Positions 18,486 through 27,021 of a stretch of DNA of 28,086 bases are shown in pieces. The notes beneath the pieces were generated by a model. It was not told the DNA's origin. It worked only from the letters and a program-made list of their open reading frames with translations, and did no database searches. The translations under genes were made by a program, and so were the position numbers. The stretch comes from a virus. Position 1 is the first letter of the stretch, and the number at the start of each line of letters is the position of its first letter. The stretch is from IMG/VR virus record IMGVR_UViG_3300023702_000391, positions 1 to 28,086 of that record; one strand, given 5' to 3'.

Positions 18486-21400
18486 ATGGCTAAATGTTAC
18501 AATAGAAATGATCCAGGATACCAAGCATTGAAAGATGAGTTTGGAACTAATCTTAGAACATCTAAGATTATCAATGACTGGCAACGTGTTAATGATTCTG
18601 ATGTGTTTCCTAGTGTTGTCCAAGCTCAGACAATGGTTAAGGATCAAAACATTGCATTTTCACTAAAGACTAAAGCTTTTGGTGAAAGTGTTCTTGACAA
18701 TTTAAGAAGAGAAAGAATAGGAAGTAATTTAGCTGGTCAGTTTTTAATTAATAATTCTAATCCTAATACTCAATCATATGATGAAGCCTTTTTAGAAAGT
18801 AATCTAAAAAGATTTTACAGATATTTAGACATTAATAATATACCAAGAGAATCCTTCTCTGTAACAAGAACACCGAAGAGTTATAGAATAGAAGCTAATA
18901 ATGATATATTTTCAGCCAGAGATATACTAGAAAAATCAAGGTCTTGGGATACTAACAGATCCAGAGCTGTGGTTATGCATCTTAAGAGAATGTTTCCGCA
19001 GGTACAAGTTAAAATGCTGTCTGTTGCTCAAGCTAAAGTAATGTATGAATCATTACCAAAAACTAAAACCAACAACGTTGCTTTCAATGAAGTAAATTCT
19101 TTTTATATGGATGGTGTAGCTTATCTAATAAAAGGTAGAGTTACAGATGAAATAGCTATTGAAGAAATGTTGCATCCTTTTATAGATGCAATAAAGATGG
19201 ATAATGAGGAATTGTTTAATTCACTGCTTGATGAAGCAGTAAATAACTTTCCTGTACTATCACAGCAAATTGAAGATGCTTACAATAATAGTACAAGAAA
19301 CTTCAGCGATACTGAAATAAATATTGAAATTGTAACACAAGCATTGTCAAGACATTTCAAAAAAGAATATGAGACAACACCAACAAAAAACTTTTTAGCA
19401 AAAGTTAAAGAGGTTATTGAATGGTTTAAAGGTGTAATAGAAAACTTAAATCAATATATCACTGGAAGAGATCTTCCTGTATCTGCTATTAAACCAAGTA
19501 CAACACTTAGTGATGTAGCTAAACTTCTTAATACAGAAGGTATTCAGTTTAAACTAGAAAAAAGAGTGGATGGTAAACTTAGATATAGTTTATCTCCAGC
19601 TAAATTAATACAAATTAAAGATGCATTAGAAAGAGCTAATGATACACAGAAGCCTATTATAATGCAGTTGTTTAATGTAGCACTGGCTGAGAACTCAGGT
19701 ATGATTGACTCTCTCTCAGCATCAGTAAAAAATGCAGCTGCAGGAGATTCTATTGTAACACTTAATAAAGAGGATCACACATACATAAACTCTAATGATT
19801 CTGAAAAGGTATATACATCAGTAACTACTGCTATAAAGGGAAAGATGGACCCAAATCAGCAAATTGCACATAAAATTAATTTGGATATTGGTAATGAAGT
19901 TGATACATTATTAGATGGGGTTATTGCAAATCTTTCTTTTGAAGATTCATATGCTGCATTAGAAACAAGCAATATATCTAAAGAAGGGGCTAAAAAAGTT
20001 TTTGAATCTTTACAGGACGTTCTTGAAAATAAAATACCGGCTGAACTAAAAAATGGTTCAATTATACTATCTCAAGTTGTTTTATTTGATGAAGCATCTA
20101 AGATTGCTGGTACTGCAGACATATTTATTATAGATAAACATGGTAAGATAAGTATCATGGATTTAAAAACTTCAAAAAATGAACTTAGCAAACTAAAACC
20201 ACTTAATGATCTAAAATCAAAACGTATAGGAAATCAATACAGAGAACAAGTTTATTCTTTAGGAAAAGATAGTAAGTTGGTGGATCAATATGATAAAAAA
20301 GGTGTTCTGATAAAAAAAGGATTAATTCAAGAACTCACTACAGAGGTACAACACAACTTACAAGTAAACCTATACAAAAGGATGGCTGAAAATATGGGGT
20401 ATGAAGTATCCTATGATGAATGGGCTACATCTACAGTACATTTTAAGGTTGGTATAACAGGTACAGGAACAGAACAAGTATTTGATGGTTCAGTAGAATT
20501 TGATGGTTGGTACCCTCATCCGGTAGGTGAAAACATACCTTATGTAAATGCGATTGTACCAGAAGCAATAAACTCATATCAAAAAAGTAAACTTGAACAA
20601 GATCAAGAAGGTACATATAATAAAATATGGAATGGTAAGGATCAAAAAGATGAGACAACTGAAGAAGATAAAAAAGCAGCAGAAAATTATGAGGAATACA
20701 GTACTGCAGCAGGTGTATTAAGTAAATATCAGGAAGCATTAATTCAAAAAAGAGATATGATTCCTTTGTTAAAGTCCAATATATATATGGAATCAACAAA
20801 AGAAAATGAGATTGATCAAATATCTAAGACAATAGCTTATATAAATTTAGCTATGGCTAGTGATGATAAAAGTATATCAATAGCGTTATCTGAGGTATTA
20901 CAGGATGCATTAGCACAAGTAAAAGACTTTAGGTCTTATGTTGAAAATCCAAAAAATATTAATTCACCAGAGTATGTTTCTTATGTTTTAAATTTTGATA
21001 AGTACATGAAGACATTTGAGGGTCTGTTTATACTTAAAGATTTAAAAGGATTAAACAAGACTCAAAAGAACTTAATACTTTCATTACAACAACAACTTAA
21101 TTTACTTAGTGGTGCTGGTACTGACACAGGAGGAATAGTAGGTACTGCATTGAAAGACTATGTAAAAGAAATAGTCAGGTTAAAATCAAGCAATGATTAT
21201 GGCGGTAAAAATAGTTTATTTACTGAGAAAGACTTAGAACTTTTAATGGAAAAAGCTGCAGATATTAGTGATGCGCAGTATTTAGTTGATGACATAGCAA
21301 CATCTGGAGATGTTTTATTATCTGTAATGGATAAAATAAGAAAAGCTCAAAATCAAAAACTATTAGATCTTGTTGGTCAAAGAGAAACAGTTATTAGAGC

Positions 21401-24314
21401 TGCAGGTCAAAAGCTTGCAAAATTATCTCCAGAATTAAAGCTTGATGAGCTTTATAAGTTTATGTTAGAATATGATGCTGACGGTACTTTCAACGGAAGG
21501 TATGTAACAATAATAGGTGAGCAATACTGGGCTATACAAAATGAACTTAGAAGTAAGTTATATGATAATGAAGGTACACCCTATCAATATAGAGATGTAT
21601 TTGATTTAGAAACTGCAAGTCAAGAAGATATAGATTACAATATAAATCTAGCTGCAAATAAACAAGCATACGGAGACTTCTATATAGCAGAAGAAAAAAG
21701 AGAGGATGGATCATTACGTCCATCTGGAATGTATCATAAGTATACTCAAGAGTTTATAGATGCTAGAAATAAACATGAAGTATGGATGCCCGGTTCTGAA
21801 AGTAATAAACGGGGTATCTGGGTACATAATAAAAGTGCTGTATCAGATGCTGAGTATGCAGTATTTGTTGCAAGATATTATGAACCAATAGAATATACTA
21901 AAGCTGTTAGAATTAATGGTGTAGTAACAGGACAGATTATACGAGATCGTCAAGGTATGATGGTTCCTAAAGTAGAGTTTAGAGAAGTATTATTAACTAC
22001 ACTTGATGGACGCAACATGAAAAATCCAAAATATGACGCTATAATGAGTGGTACAGATGCAAAGTCTGTAGCTGAAAGAGAGTTTTATAATTTGTATATT
22101 AAAATGTATGAAAAAGAATTATTAAATAAAATTCCTATTGGTCAAAGAGCAAATATGCTTGGTAGAGTTCCTTTAGTACAGAATAAATTGATGAATGAAA
22201 TTAAAGATAAGGGTACTATATTTACTAAGTTATACGCTAGTATGACTGAAAGTAAAGTCTGGAATATGTTTCAGCAAACATCAACTCAAAAAAATGTTAT
22301 ATTAGATAATCAAGGTTATATAATAGATCAAGTACCTGTATATTATACAGGTAGACCTAGGTTAGATAATGATATTGCTGATCTTCAAAAAGAAATAGAT
22401 CTTTTAAAATCAAGGTATAAAAAGAATGATATTCAAGATCAGAGATATAATAAAGAAATAGCGTTACTAAATGGTAAAATGGTAAGGTTAAGAGCAACAC
22501 CAAGTAGAGGTCAAGTTAGTACAGACATGGCGTCTAGTTTACTTAAGTTTAGTGCTATGGCGCAGAACTATGAAACAATGGGTGCTGTAGATGATACGTT
22601 AAAAGCTTTTGTAAAAGTAATAGAGCAAAGAACTTATACTCCTGCTCCTGGGTTAAGACTAAATCTAAAGGCAAAAATAAAAGATAAAGTTGCTGAAAAT
22701 CTAGGAACTAAAGCAAATACAAGTACACAAGAAAAAAATGTAGTACGTAGAGCTAAGAAGTTTATGTCTATGATTCATTATGACAATGAAAATATCACAC
22801 AAGGCGCTTGGGATAAAATTGCAGGTGGTATTATGCAAATGTCTTCTTTATCATATGTAGCATTTAATCCATTTGGTAACTTTAATAATTACTTGATTGG
22901 TAGGATTAACAACAATATTGAATCTATAGGTGGTAGATTTTATTCTCAAAGTGCTTTTAAAAGAGCAACTTGGGAATATAATAAAAGAGCAATACCATCA
23001 TTAGTTTATAGAACTGCACATGGTGGTGCAGAAGATTTTATTGACGTAGCAACATTTGGTATAATACCTGGGTTAGCTAAAGCTGACTATAATAAAAAAT
23101 TACCTAACAGCAAGTACGAGGCATTTGTAGATATGTTCAGAATGATGGATAGCATGTCTGATATACGTGAACAAAGTTCAGATACGAAAGATGGTAAAAG
23201 TTGGTTTGATAGAGCAACTGAGTGGGGTTATATAATGCAGGATGCTGCTGAGTATAATTCTCAAACTAAAGTAGGTATGGCTATACTTATGGATACCTAT
23301 CTTAAGAATACCAAAACAGGTGCGCAGTTATCATTTTATGATGCATTTGAATATGATGCAAAAACAAATAAGAATAAAATTAAAGATGGCTTTGATAAAT
23401 TAATCAAAAAAAATGGACAAGAAGTACCTTATACTGATGATGTTAGATATGAAATGAGAAATGAGATTAGAGAGGTAAATAAACAAATACATGGTAATTA
23501 TTCTAAAGAAGATAGAATTGTTCTTCAGTCAAGTACACTTGGTTCTTTAGCGCTTCAATTTAAAAAATGGTTAGTTCCAGCAATTAAGGCAAGATATCAA
23601 AGGGAATACTTTGATCAAAATTTAGGATGGATGGAAGGCAGATATAAATCTGCATTTTCATTTATAAGTTATGTTAAAAAAGAACTTGCTCAAGGTAACA
23701 TAAACTTTAGAACAATGGGTAAAGGATATCTTAATCAACAAGTTAATGAGTATACTAGAGAAAAGTTTGGAGAAGAAGGAGTAAGAGATTATGGTAAAGG
23801 TGGTAATATAGATCAAAGAGCAAAGAATAGATTATTTGGTTTTTATAGAACTATGGGTGACTTGGGTATTATGCTTAGTACTATGCTTATTTCTTTGGCA
23901 TTTGATGATATACTATCTGGAGATGATGATGATAGTGATACTGAAAAGAGATTTAAGAATTTAACTAGATATCAAGCAGATAGAGTATATAAAGAACTTG
24001 TGTTATTTATGCCTTCTTTTGCAGGATTTAAACAAGTTGAACAAATGTTTAACTCTCCTGTTGCCGCATCAAGATCAGTAAATGAGATGTCTGAGGCTTT
24101 TGAAATGGTTTTCCTTGGTGGTTTTATATATACAATGGCAAAAGTAACTGGAAAAGAAGAAGCATTTTATGCTAACTCTAATTATGTATATCAAAAAGGT
24201 AAAAGAAAAGGAGAACTAAAGGTATATAAAAACATTAAAGACGTTTTCCCAATACTATATTCTATTCAAAAATGGGATTCATACCTTAAGAATTCAGACT
24301 TTTATATTAAATAA
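18486..24314 (+). CDS. Second giant virion-type protein with nuclease domain
   Basis: A 1942-aa protein starting 15 bases after the polyprotein stop, in an A-rich leader. Residues ~1-160 form an N-terminal domain with no motif I can name. Residues ~165-330 carry a degenerate metalloprotease-like fold, E226-E227-M-L-H230-P-F, then I-E281-I-V-T-Q-A-L and a V-I-E-W-F-K-G-V-I helix. Residues ~440-660 are a RecB/Cas4-like PD-(D/E)XK nuclease domain with D545 and D559-L-K561. The long C-terminal part (~700-1942) is helical with K/E-rich coils, a possible membrane or buried helix (L-G-I-M-L-S-T-M-L-I-S-L-A near 1800) followed by a D-D-D-D patch, and no further motif. crAss-like phages typically have two or three giant genes side by side whose products travel with the virion polymerase, and this fits that position. 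Whether it contacts the polymerase is inference. Confidence 0.75.
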   Translation: MAKCYNRNDPGYQALKDEFGTNLRTSKIINDWQRVNDSDVFPSVVQAQTMVKDQNIAFSLKTKAFGESVLDNLRRERIGSNLAGQFLINNSNPNTQSYDEAFLESNLKRFYRYLDINNIPRESFSVTRTPKSYRIEANNDIFSARDILEKSRSWDTNRSRAVVMHLKRMFPQVQVKMLSVAQAKVMYESLPKTKTNNVAFNEVNSFYMDGVAYLIKGRVTDEIAIEEMLHPFIDAIKMDNEELFNSLLDEAVNNFPVLSQQIEDAYNNSTRNFSDTEINIEIVTQALSRHFKKEYETTPTKNFLAKVKEVIEWFKGVIENLNQYITGRDLPVSAIKPSTTLSDVAKLLNTEGIQFKLEKRVDGKLRYSLSPAKLIQIKDALERANDTQKPIIMQLFNVALAENSGMIDSLSASVKNAAAGDSIVTLNKEDHTYINSNDSEKVYTSVTTAIKGKMDPNQQIAHKINLDIGNEVDTLLDGVIANLSFEDSYAALETSNISKEGAKKVFESLQDVLENKIPAELKNGSIILSQVVLFDEASKIAGTADIFIIDKHGKISIMDLKTSKNELSKLKPLNDLKSKRIGNQYREQVYSLGKDSKLVDQYDKKGVLIKKGLIQELTTEVQHNLQVNLYKRMAENMGYEVSYDEWATSTVHFKVGITGTGTEQVFDGSVEFDGWYPHPVGENIPYVNAIVPEAINSYQKSKLEQDQEGTYNKIWNGKDQKDETTEEDKKAAENYEEYSTAAGVLSKYQEALIQKRDMIPLLKSNIYMESTKENEIDQISKTIAYINLAMASDDKSISIALSEVLQDALAQVKDFRSYVENPKNINSPEYVSYVLNFDKYMKTFEGLFILKDLKGLNKTQKNLILSLQQQLNLLSGAGTDTGGIVGTALKDYVKEIVRLKSSNDYGGKNSLFTEKDLELLMEKAADISDAQYLVDDIATSGDVLLSVMDKIRKAQNQKLLDLVGQRETVIRAAGQKLAKLSPELKLDELYKFMLEYDADGTFNGRYVTIIGEQYWAIQNELRSKLYDNEGTPYQYRDVFDLETASQEDIDYNINLAANKQAYGDFYIAEEKREDGSLRPSGMYHKYTQEFIDARNKHEVWMPGSESNKRGIWVHNKSAVSDAEYAVFVARYYEPIEYTKAVRINGVVTGQIIRDRQGMMVPKVEFREVLLTTLDGRNMKNPKYDAIMSGTDAKSVAEREFYNLYIKMYEKELLNKIPIGQRANMLGRVPLVQNKLMNEIKDKGTIFTKLYASMTESKVWNMFQQTSTQKNVILDNQGYIIDQVPVYYTGRPRLDNDIADLQKEIDLLKSRYKKNDIQDQRYNKEIALLNGKMVRLRATPSRGQVSTDMASSLLKFSAMAQNYETMGAVDDTLKAFVKVIEQRTYTPAPGLRLNLKAKIKDKVAENLGTKANTSTQEKNVVRRAKKFMSMIHYDNENITQGAWDKIAGGIMQMSSLSYVAFNPFGNFNNYLIGRINNNIESIGGRFYSQSAFKRATWEYNKRAIPSLVYRTAHGGAEDFIDVATFGIIPGLAKADYNKKLPNSKYEAFVDMFRMMDSMSDIREQSSDTKDGKSWFDRATEWGYIMQDAAEYNSQTKVGMAILMDTYLKNTKTGAQLSFYDAFEYDAKTNKNKIKDGFDKLIKKNGQEVPYTDDVRYEMRNEIREVNKQIHGNYSKEDRIVLQSSTLGSLALQFKKWLVPAIKARYQREYFDQNLGWMEGRYKSAFSFISYVKKELAQGNINFRTMGKGYLNQQVNEYTREKFGEEGVRDYGKGGNIDQRAKNRLFGFYRTMGDLGIMLSTMLISLAFDDILSGDDDDSDTEKRFKNLTRYQADRVYKELVLFMPSFAGFKQVEQMFNSPVAASRSVNEMSEAFEMVFLGGFIYTMAKVTGKEEAFYANSNYVYQKGKRKGELKVYKNIKDVFPILYSIQKWDSYLKNSDFYIK
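18978..19475 (+). other. Degenerate zincin-like domain (EExxH)
   Basis: Residues ~165-330 align by eye with the metalloprotease domain of the polyprotein. E226-E-M-L-H230 sits where H2153-E-A-F-H2157 would be. The following helix I-E281-I-V-T-Q-A-L-S-R-H-F-K-K matches I-E2216-E-Y-M-A-D-E-F-E-A-F-K-K without gaps over 15 residues. Both domains then run into an I-E-W-hydrophobic-K-G amphipathic helix. The first zinc-binding His is Glu, so normal zinc catalysis is unlikely. The domain may be structural or regulatory. Confidence 0.6.
19750..20480 (+). other. PD-(D/E)XK (RecB/Cas4-like) nuclease domain
   Basis: Residues ~422-665. The motifs fall in the order expected for the RecB nuclease superfamily: S445-V-T-T near the start, G469-N-E-V-D473 (the usual G-x-x-x-H helix, with Asp in place of His), then A-G542-T-A-D545 followed by I-S-I-M-D559-L-K561-T-S-K, and finally Q-Y-R-E-Q-V-Y and Q-V-N-L-Y-K-R helices with a G-Y-E-V strand. 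The catalytic D545, D559 and K561 are all present, so activity is plausible. It is fused inside a virion-type protein rather than encoded alone. Confidence 0.8.
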
Positions 24315-24396
24315 GACAAATTTGCAGGTTTAATATTAGTCTTAGTCAATTGATATAATTATATTATAGTATAAACCTCTAAGTAAAAAATAAAAA
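24315..24396 (+). promoter_or_regulatory. Intergenic spacer with repeated AT element and inverted repeat
   Basis: An 82-base gap between the giant gene and the holin-like gene. It holds ATATAATTATATTA at 24353-24366, identical to 633-646. A 7-bp perfect inverted repeat, aggttta (24326-24332) and taaacct (24372-24378), brackets the element. The bases before the start are A-rich (taaaaaataaaaa), the usual Bacteroidota leader. It may let the lysis gene be transcribed separately, which is inference. Confidence 0.3.
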
Positions 24397-24810
24397 ATGC
24401 AAACTAAAATTACATTAGTGGTACTATCATCATTTTGTACATATCTGTGTACATATTTCTTAAATTTATCAATGGATAATATGGAACAATACTTAGCTGT
24501 GGTATCTGTATTGTGGTTAGACGGCATATTTGGAATATGGGCAGGTGTAAAAAGAGAAGGCTTTAAAACATATAAAGCACTTAAAATAATTAGAAATACA
24601 GCTGTGTGGGTTGCTATACTTACTGTAACACTTACTGTAGAAAAAGGATTTACAGGAACATCTTGGTTATCAGAGGTAGTTATGGTACCTTTTATATCAC
24701 TTCAGTTAATGAGTGCTCTTAAAAACGCTTCTATGGCAGGTTTAATAAAAGCTGATCAACTTAATAAGATTTTAGATATGATTGATAATCATAAAGGATT
24801 AAGAAAATAA
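24397..24810 (+). CDS. Holin-like small membrane protein
   Basis: A 137-aa protein with four apolar segments, at about residues 4-23, 30-50, 67-84 and 90-110, then a hydrophilic tail (A-D-Q-L-N-K-I-L-D-M-I). The stretch W-L-D-G-I-F-G-I-W-A-G-V-K-R-E-G-F after the second segment matches the D-x-x-x-G-x-x-A-x-x-x-x-x-x loop typical of the Bacteroidota/Firmicutes phage holin_4 type family. Holins form inner-membrane lesions that release the endolysin. It is the last gene of the plus-strand block and stops just before a terminator hairpin. No endolysin is visible beside it in the window, so the lysis partner must lie elsewhere. Function rests on topology plus the loop motif. Confidence 0.7.
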   Translation: MQTKITLVVLSSFCTYLCTYFLNLSMDNMEQYLAVVSVLWLDGIFGIWAGVKREGFKTYKALKIIRNTAVWVAILTVTLTVEKGFTGTSWLSEVVMVPFISLQLMSALKNASMAGLIKADQLNKILDMIDNHKGLRK

Positions 24811-24840
24811 AAAGGGGCCAAATAATATGACCCCTCTTTT
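24811..24840. terminator. Bidirectional terminator between convergent genes
   Basis: Stem agggg (24813-24817) with cccct (24831-24835), extended past one mismatch by ca/tg, around a 7-base AT loop. An A run precedes it and a T run (tctttt) follows, so both strands can end here. It sits in the 37-base gap between the converging holin-like gene and nrdA. Confidence 0.8.
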
Positions 24841-24847
24841 ATAAAGC

Positions 24848-26473
24848 TTATCCTTCACAGGATGAACATTCTAAAATATTACGTGCAAAATCTTGAGCCG
24901 AACTTTTACTAAACTGATAGTATAATGTTTTAATTCCTTCTTCCCATGCATATAAATACAACTGATTAATTTGCTTAGCAGATACAGATGGATCAATCAT
25001 TAAATTTAATGACTGTGATTGATCAATATACTTCTGTCTTTGTGCAGCTTGTAATACTATTTCTTTAGGAGAAATTTCAACAAAAGATTTAAATACTTCT
25101 TTAGTGGGAAAGTCTAGATGTTGTACGCTACCATCTTTTTGTAAAATAGACTTCCAGATTTTATCTGTATTTAAACCATGCTTTTCAAGTTCTTTTTCTA
25201 AGAATGGGTTTCTATATATAGTTTTAGATTTAGCCAGATCTTTAATGAAATAGTTAGACTTAATAGGTTCTATACCCATAGACACAGCACCATGTATAAA
25301 TGAACTAGACTTAGTAGGTGCAACAGCAATAAGAGTGGTGTTAGCATATCCTTCTCTAAGACATGTGTAGTTATACTGATTATGTAATTCTCTTGAGGCA
25401 ATCTCACTTCTATCTTTAAGCGTTCTAAAGATTTCACTGTTTAGTCCTTTAGCTCTTAAAGAATCAAATTCAAGAAGCTTAGACTGCAGCAATGAATGAT
25501 AACCTAAAACACCAAGACCAATTGCTCTATGCTTTTCAGCAAAGTTATAAGCTCTCTTCATACCTGGCATAGTCTCAGACTTAATAATAAATTCATCCAT
25601 CACTGCATTTAAGAAGTATACGTATGTTTCAATTGCGTCAGTTTCTTTTATTTCATCCCAGTGCAATAGATTAATAGAGCCAAGGCAACATACAAAAGAG
25701 TTATAACTATCTGTTGGTAGTTGAATTTCAGAACAAAGATTAGATGCTGTAATTTCCATACCAAGTTCTTTGTAAGGAGAATTGTTATTAGAGTTGTCTT
25801 TAAACATAATATAAGGAAAACCAAATTCACTTCTGTTTTGAATAATCTTAGCCCATATTTTACGCTTAGTTTTATCTCCCTCTTTCATTTCTTGCATCCA
25901 TTGGTCACTAACTGTAATTCCATACTGTAAATTTTGTATAGGATTACCTTCTGTACCAATGTCTAAAAACTCTAAAATGTCTGCATGTTCAACAGGTAAG
26001 TATACTGCACAAGCACCACGTCTAGCTTCAGACTGTTTGCACACATCTACTACTGTATCATATATTTTAGCATAATGCACTGGGCCATCAGCAAGTCCTC
26101 CCGTTGATATTTCTGACCCTCTTGATCTGATGTTGCCTAAAAAAGCACTTGTGCCTCCGCCATATTTACTCATCATTCCAATTTCACGTCCTGCATTTAA
26201 AATGCTATCTAAGTTATCATCAACGTTAGATCCATAGCAACTAATAGGCAAACCTTTTTGTTTACCAAAATTTATCCATACAGGGGTGGATAAAGAATAA
26301 AATCCCCTTGACATGTAATCTTCAAACTTTTCAGCAAAGCCCTTAATGTTTAGATATTTTTCAGCTTTAATAGCAATATCTTTAATTCTTTGCTCAGGTG
26401 ATTCTGATATGTAACCTCTTGATAGGAATGTACGACTATTTTCATTTAGCCAATAGTATTTTTTATATATCAT
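24848..26473 (-). CDS. nrdA: Class I ribonucleotide reductase large subunit
   Basis: Reduces ribonucleoside diphosphates to deoxy forms with the small subunit encoded upstream. All key residues of the family are present: C79 in I-S-C-Y-G-S-N (E. coli C225), N245-L-C247-S-E249 (N437, thiyl C439, E441), C262/C263 in V-C-C-L-G-S-I-N (C462), radical-transfer Y518-Y519 (Y730/Y731), and a C-terminal C536-S-S-C539 pair for thioredoxin or glutaredoxin reduction. At 541 aa it is about 220 residues shorter than E. coli NrdA. C79 lies ~146 residues nearer the N-terminus, so the ATP-cone (overall activity) domain is absent, as is common in phage enzymes. It is the last gene of the minus-strand block, 22 bases after the secreted-protein gene, and ends near the bidirectional terminator. 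Product identity is secure. Confidence 0.95.
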   Translation of the reverse strand: MIYKKYYWLNENSRTFLSRGYISESPEQRIKDIAIKAEKYLNIKGFAEKFEDYMSRGFYSLSTPVWINFGKQKGLPISCYGSNVDDNLDSILNAGREIGMMSKYGGGTSAFLGNIRSRGSEISTGGLADGPVHYAKIYDTVVDVCKQSEARRGACAVYLPVEHADILEFLDIGTEGNPIQNLQYGITVSDQWMQEMKEGDKTKRKIWAKIIQNRSEFGFPYIMFKDNSNNNSPYKELGMEITASNLCSEIQLPTDSYNSFVCCLGSINLLHWDEIKETDAIETYVYFLNAVMDEFIIKSETMPGMKRAYNFAEKHRAIGLGVLGYHSLLQSKLLEFDSLRAKGLNSEIFRTLKDRSEIASRELHNQYNYTCLREGYANTTLIAVAPTKSSSFIHGAVSMGIEPIKSNYFIKDLAKSKTIYRNPFLEKELEKHGLNTDKIWKSILQKDGSVQHLDFPTKEVFKSFVEISPKEIVLQAAQRQKYIDQSQSLNLMIDPSVSAKQINQLYLYAWEEGIKTLYYQFSKSSAQDFARNILECSSCEG

Positions 26474-26495
26474 ATTCTTTCATATTATATTTAAT

Positions 26496-26996
26496 TTATT
26501 TACACACAAGAGTAAAGAAATATTTTAATGACTTTGACTGACCAAATGATTCACCTTCAATAATAACTTTTACTTTTTCTTTGTTGTTATTGTTTATAAG
26601 ATTACTAAATTTAATATAGTTTTCATTTGCAAAATACAGACCTCCGCTTTCAGAAGCCATGCAGTCATATGTTTCAATATCACCGTTTTGTCTTTTGACT
26701 TTAATTAACCCAAATATAGTTTTATACCCAATAGTTACATTAGGTAAAGAAGAGTACTCATATAAGTTAATTTTTGCTGCTCCTCCGTAATCTACTACTT
26801 TTACAATAAGACTTGCACCACTCTGTGCTGAATTATTAAATTTACCTTCAAAATATCCAACTTTTACTTTATCTCCTGTTGGATCTCCAAATTCATCTAC
26901 AACTTCTGAAATTTCCCAATCACCATACGCTATATCTTGCGCATTGATATTAATAACTGTAATAGAAGCTAATAATAATAATAATAATGTTTTCAT
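26496..26996 (-). CDS. Small predicted secreted protein between nrdB and nrdA
   Basis: A 166-aa protein with a clear Sec signal peptide: M-K-T, then six Leu encoded by six TTA codons, A-S-I-T-V-I-N-I-N-A-Q, with probable cleavage after A-Q at residue 20. There is no lipobox Cys. The mature ~146 residues are beta-rich and polar, with only two cysteines (C112 and C165), which could form a disulfide after export. The W-E-I-S-E-V-V-D-E-F-G-D-P-T-G-D-K opening resembles small exported proteins I have seen in Bacteroidota, but I cannot name a family. It lies 25 bases after nrdB and 22 before nrdA on the same strand, so it is probably cotranscribed, yet an exported protein has no obvious role in nucleotide reduction. 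A host-derived envelope or superinfection-exclusion protein is one possibility, by inference only. Confidence 0.7.
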   Translation of the reverse strand: MKTLLLLLLASITVININAQDIAYGDWEISEVVDEFGDPTGDKVKVGYFEGKFNNSAQSGASLIVKVVDYGGAAKINLYEYSSLPNVTIGYKTIFGLIKVKRQNGDIETYDCMASESGGLYFANENYIKFSNLINNNNKEKVKVIIEGESFGQSKSLKYFFTLVCK

Positions 26997-27021
26997 AATA
27001 ATAATATTTAATAGTTAGTTT

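Noticed and set aside
20443-20799. 118-codon open frame on the minus strand
   Set aside because: Antisense to the second giant gene; Leu/Tyr/His-rich composition is a byproduct of the opposite strand.
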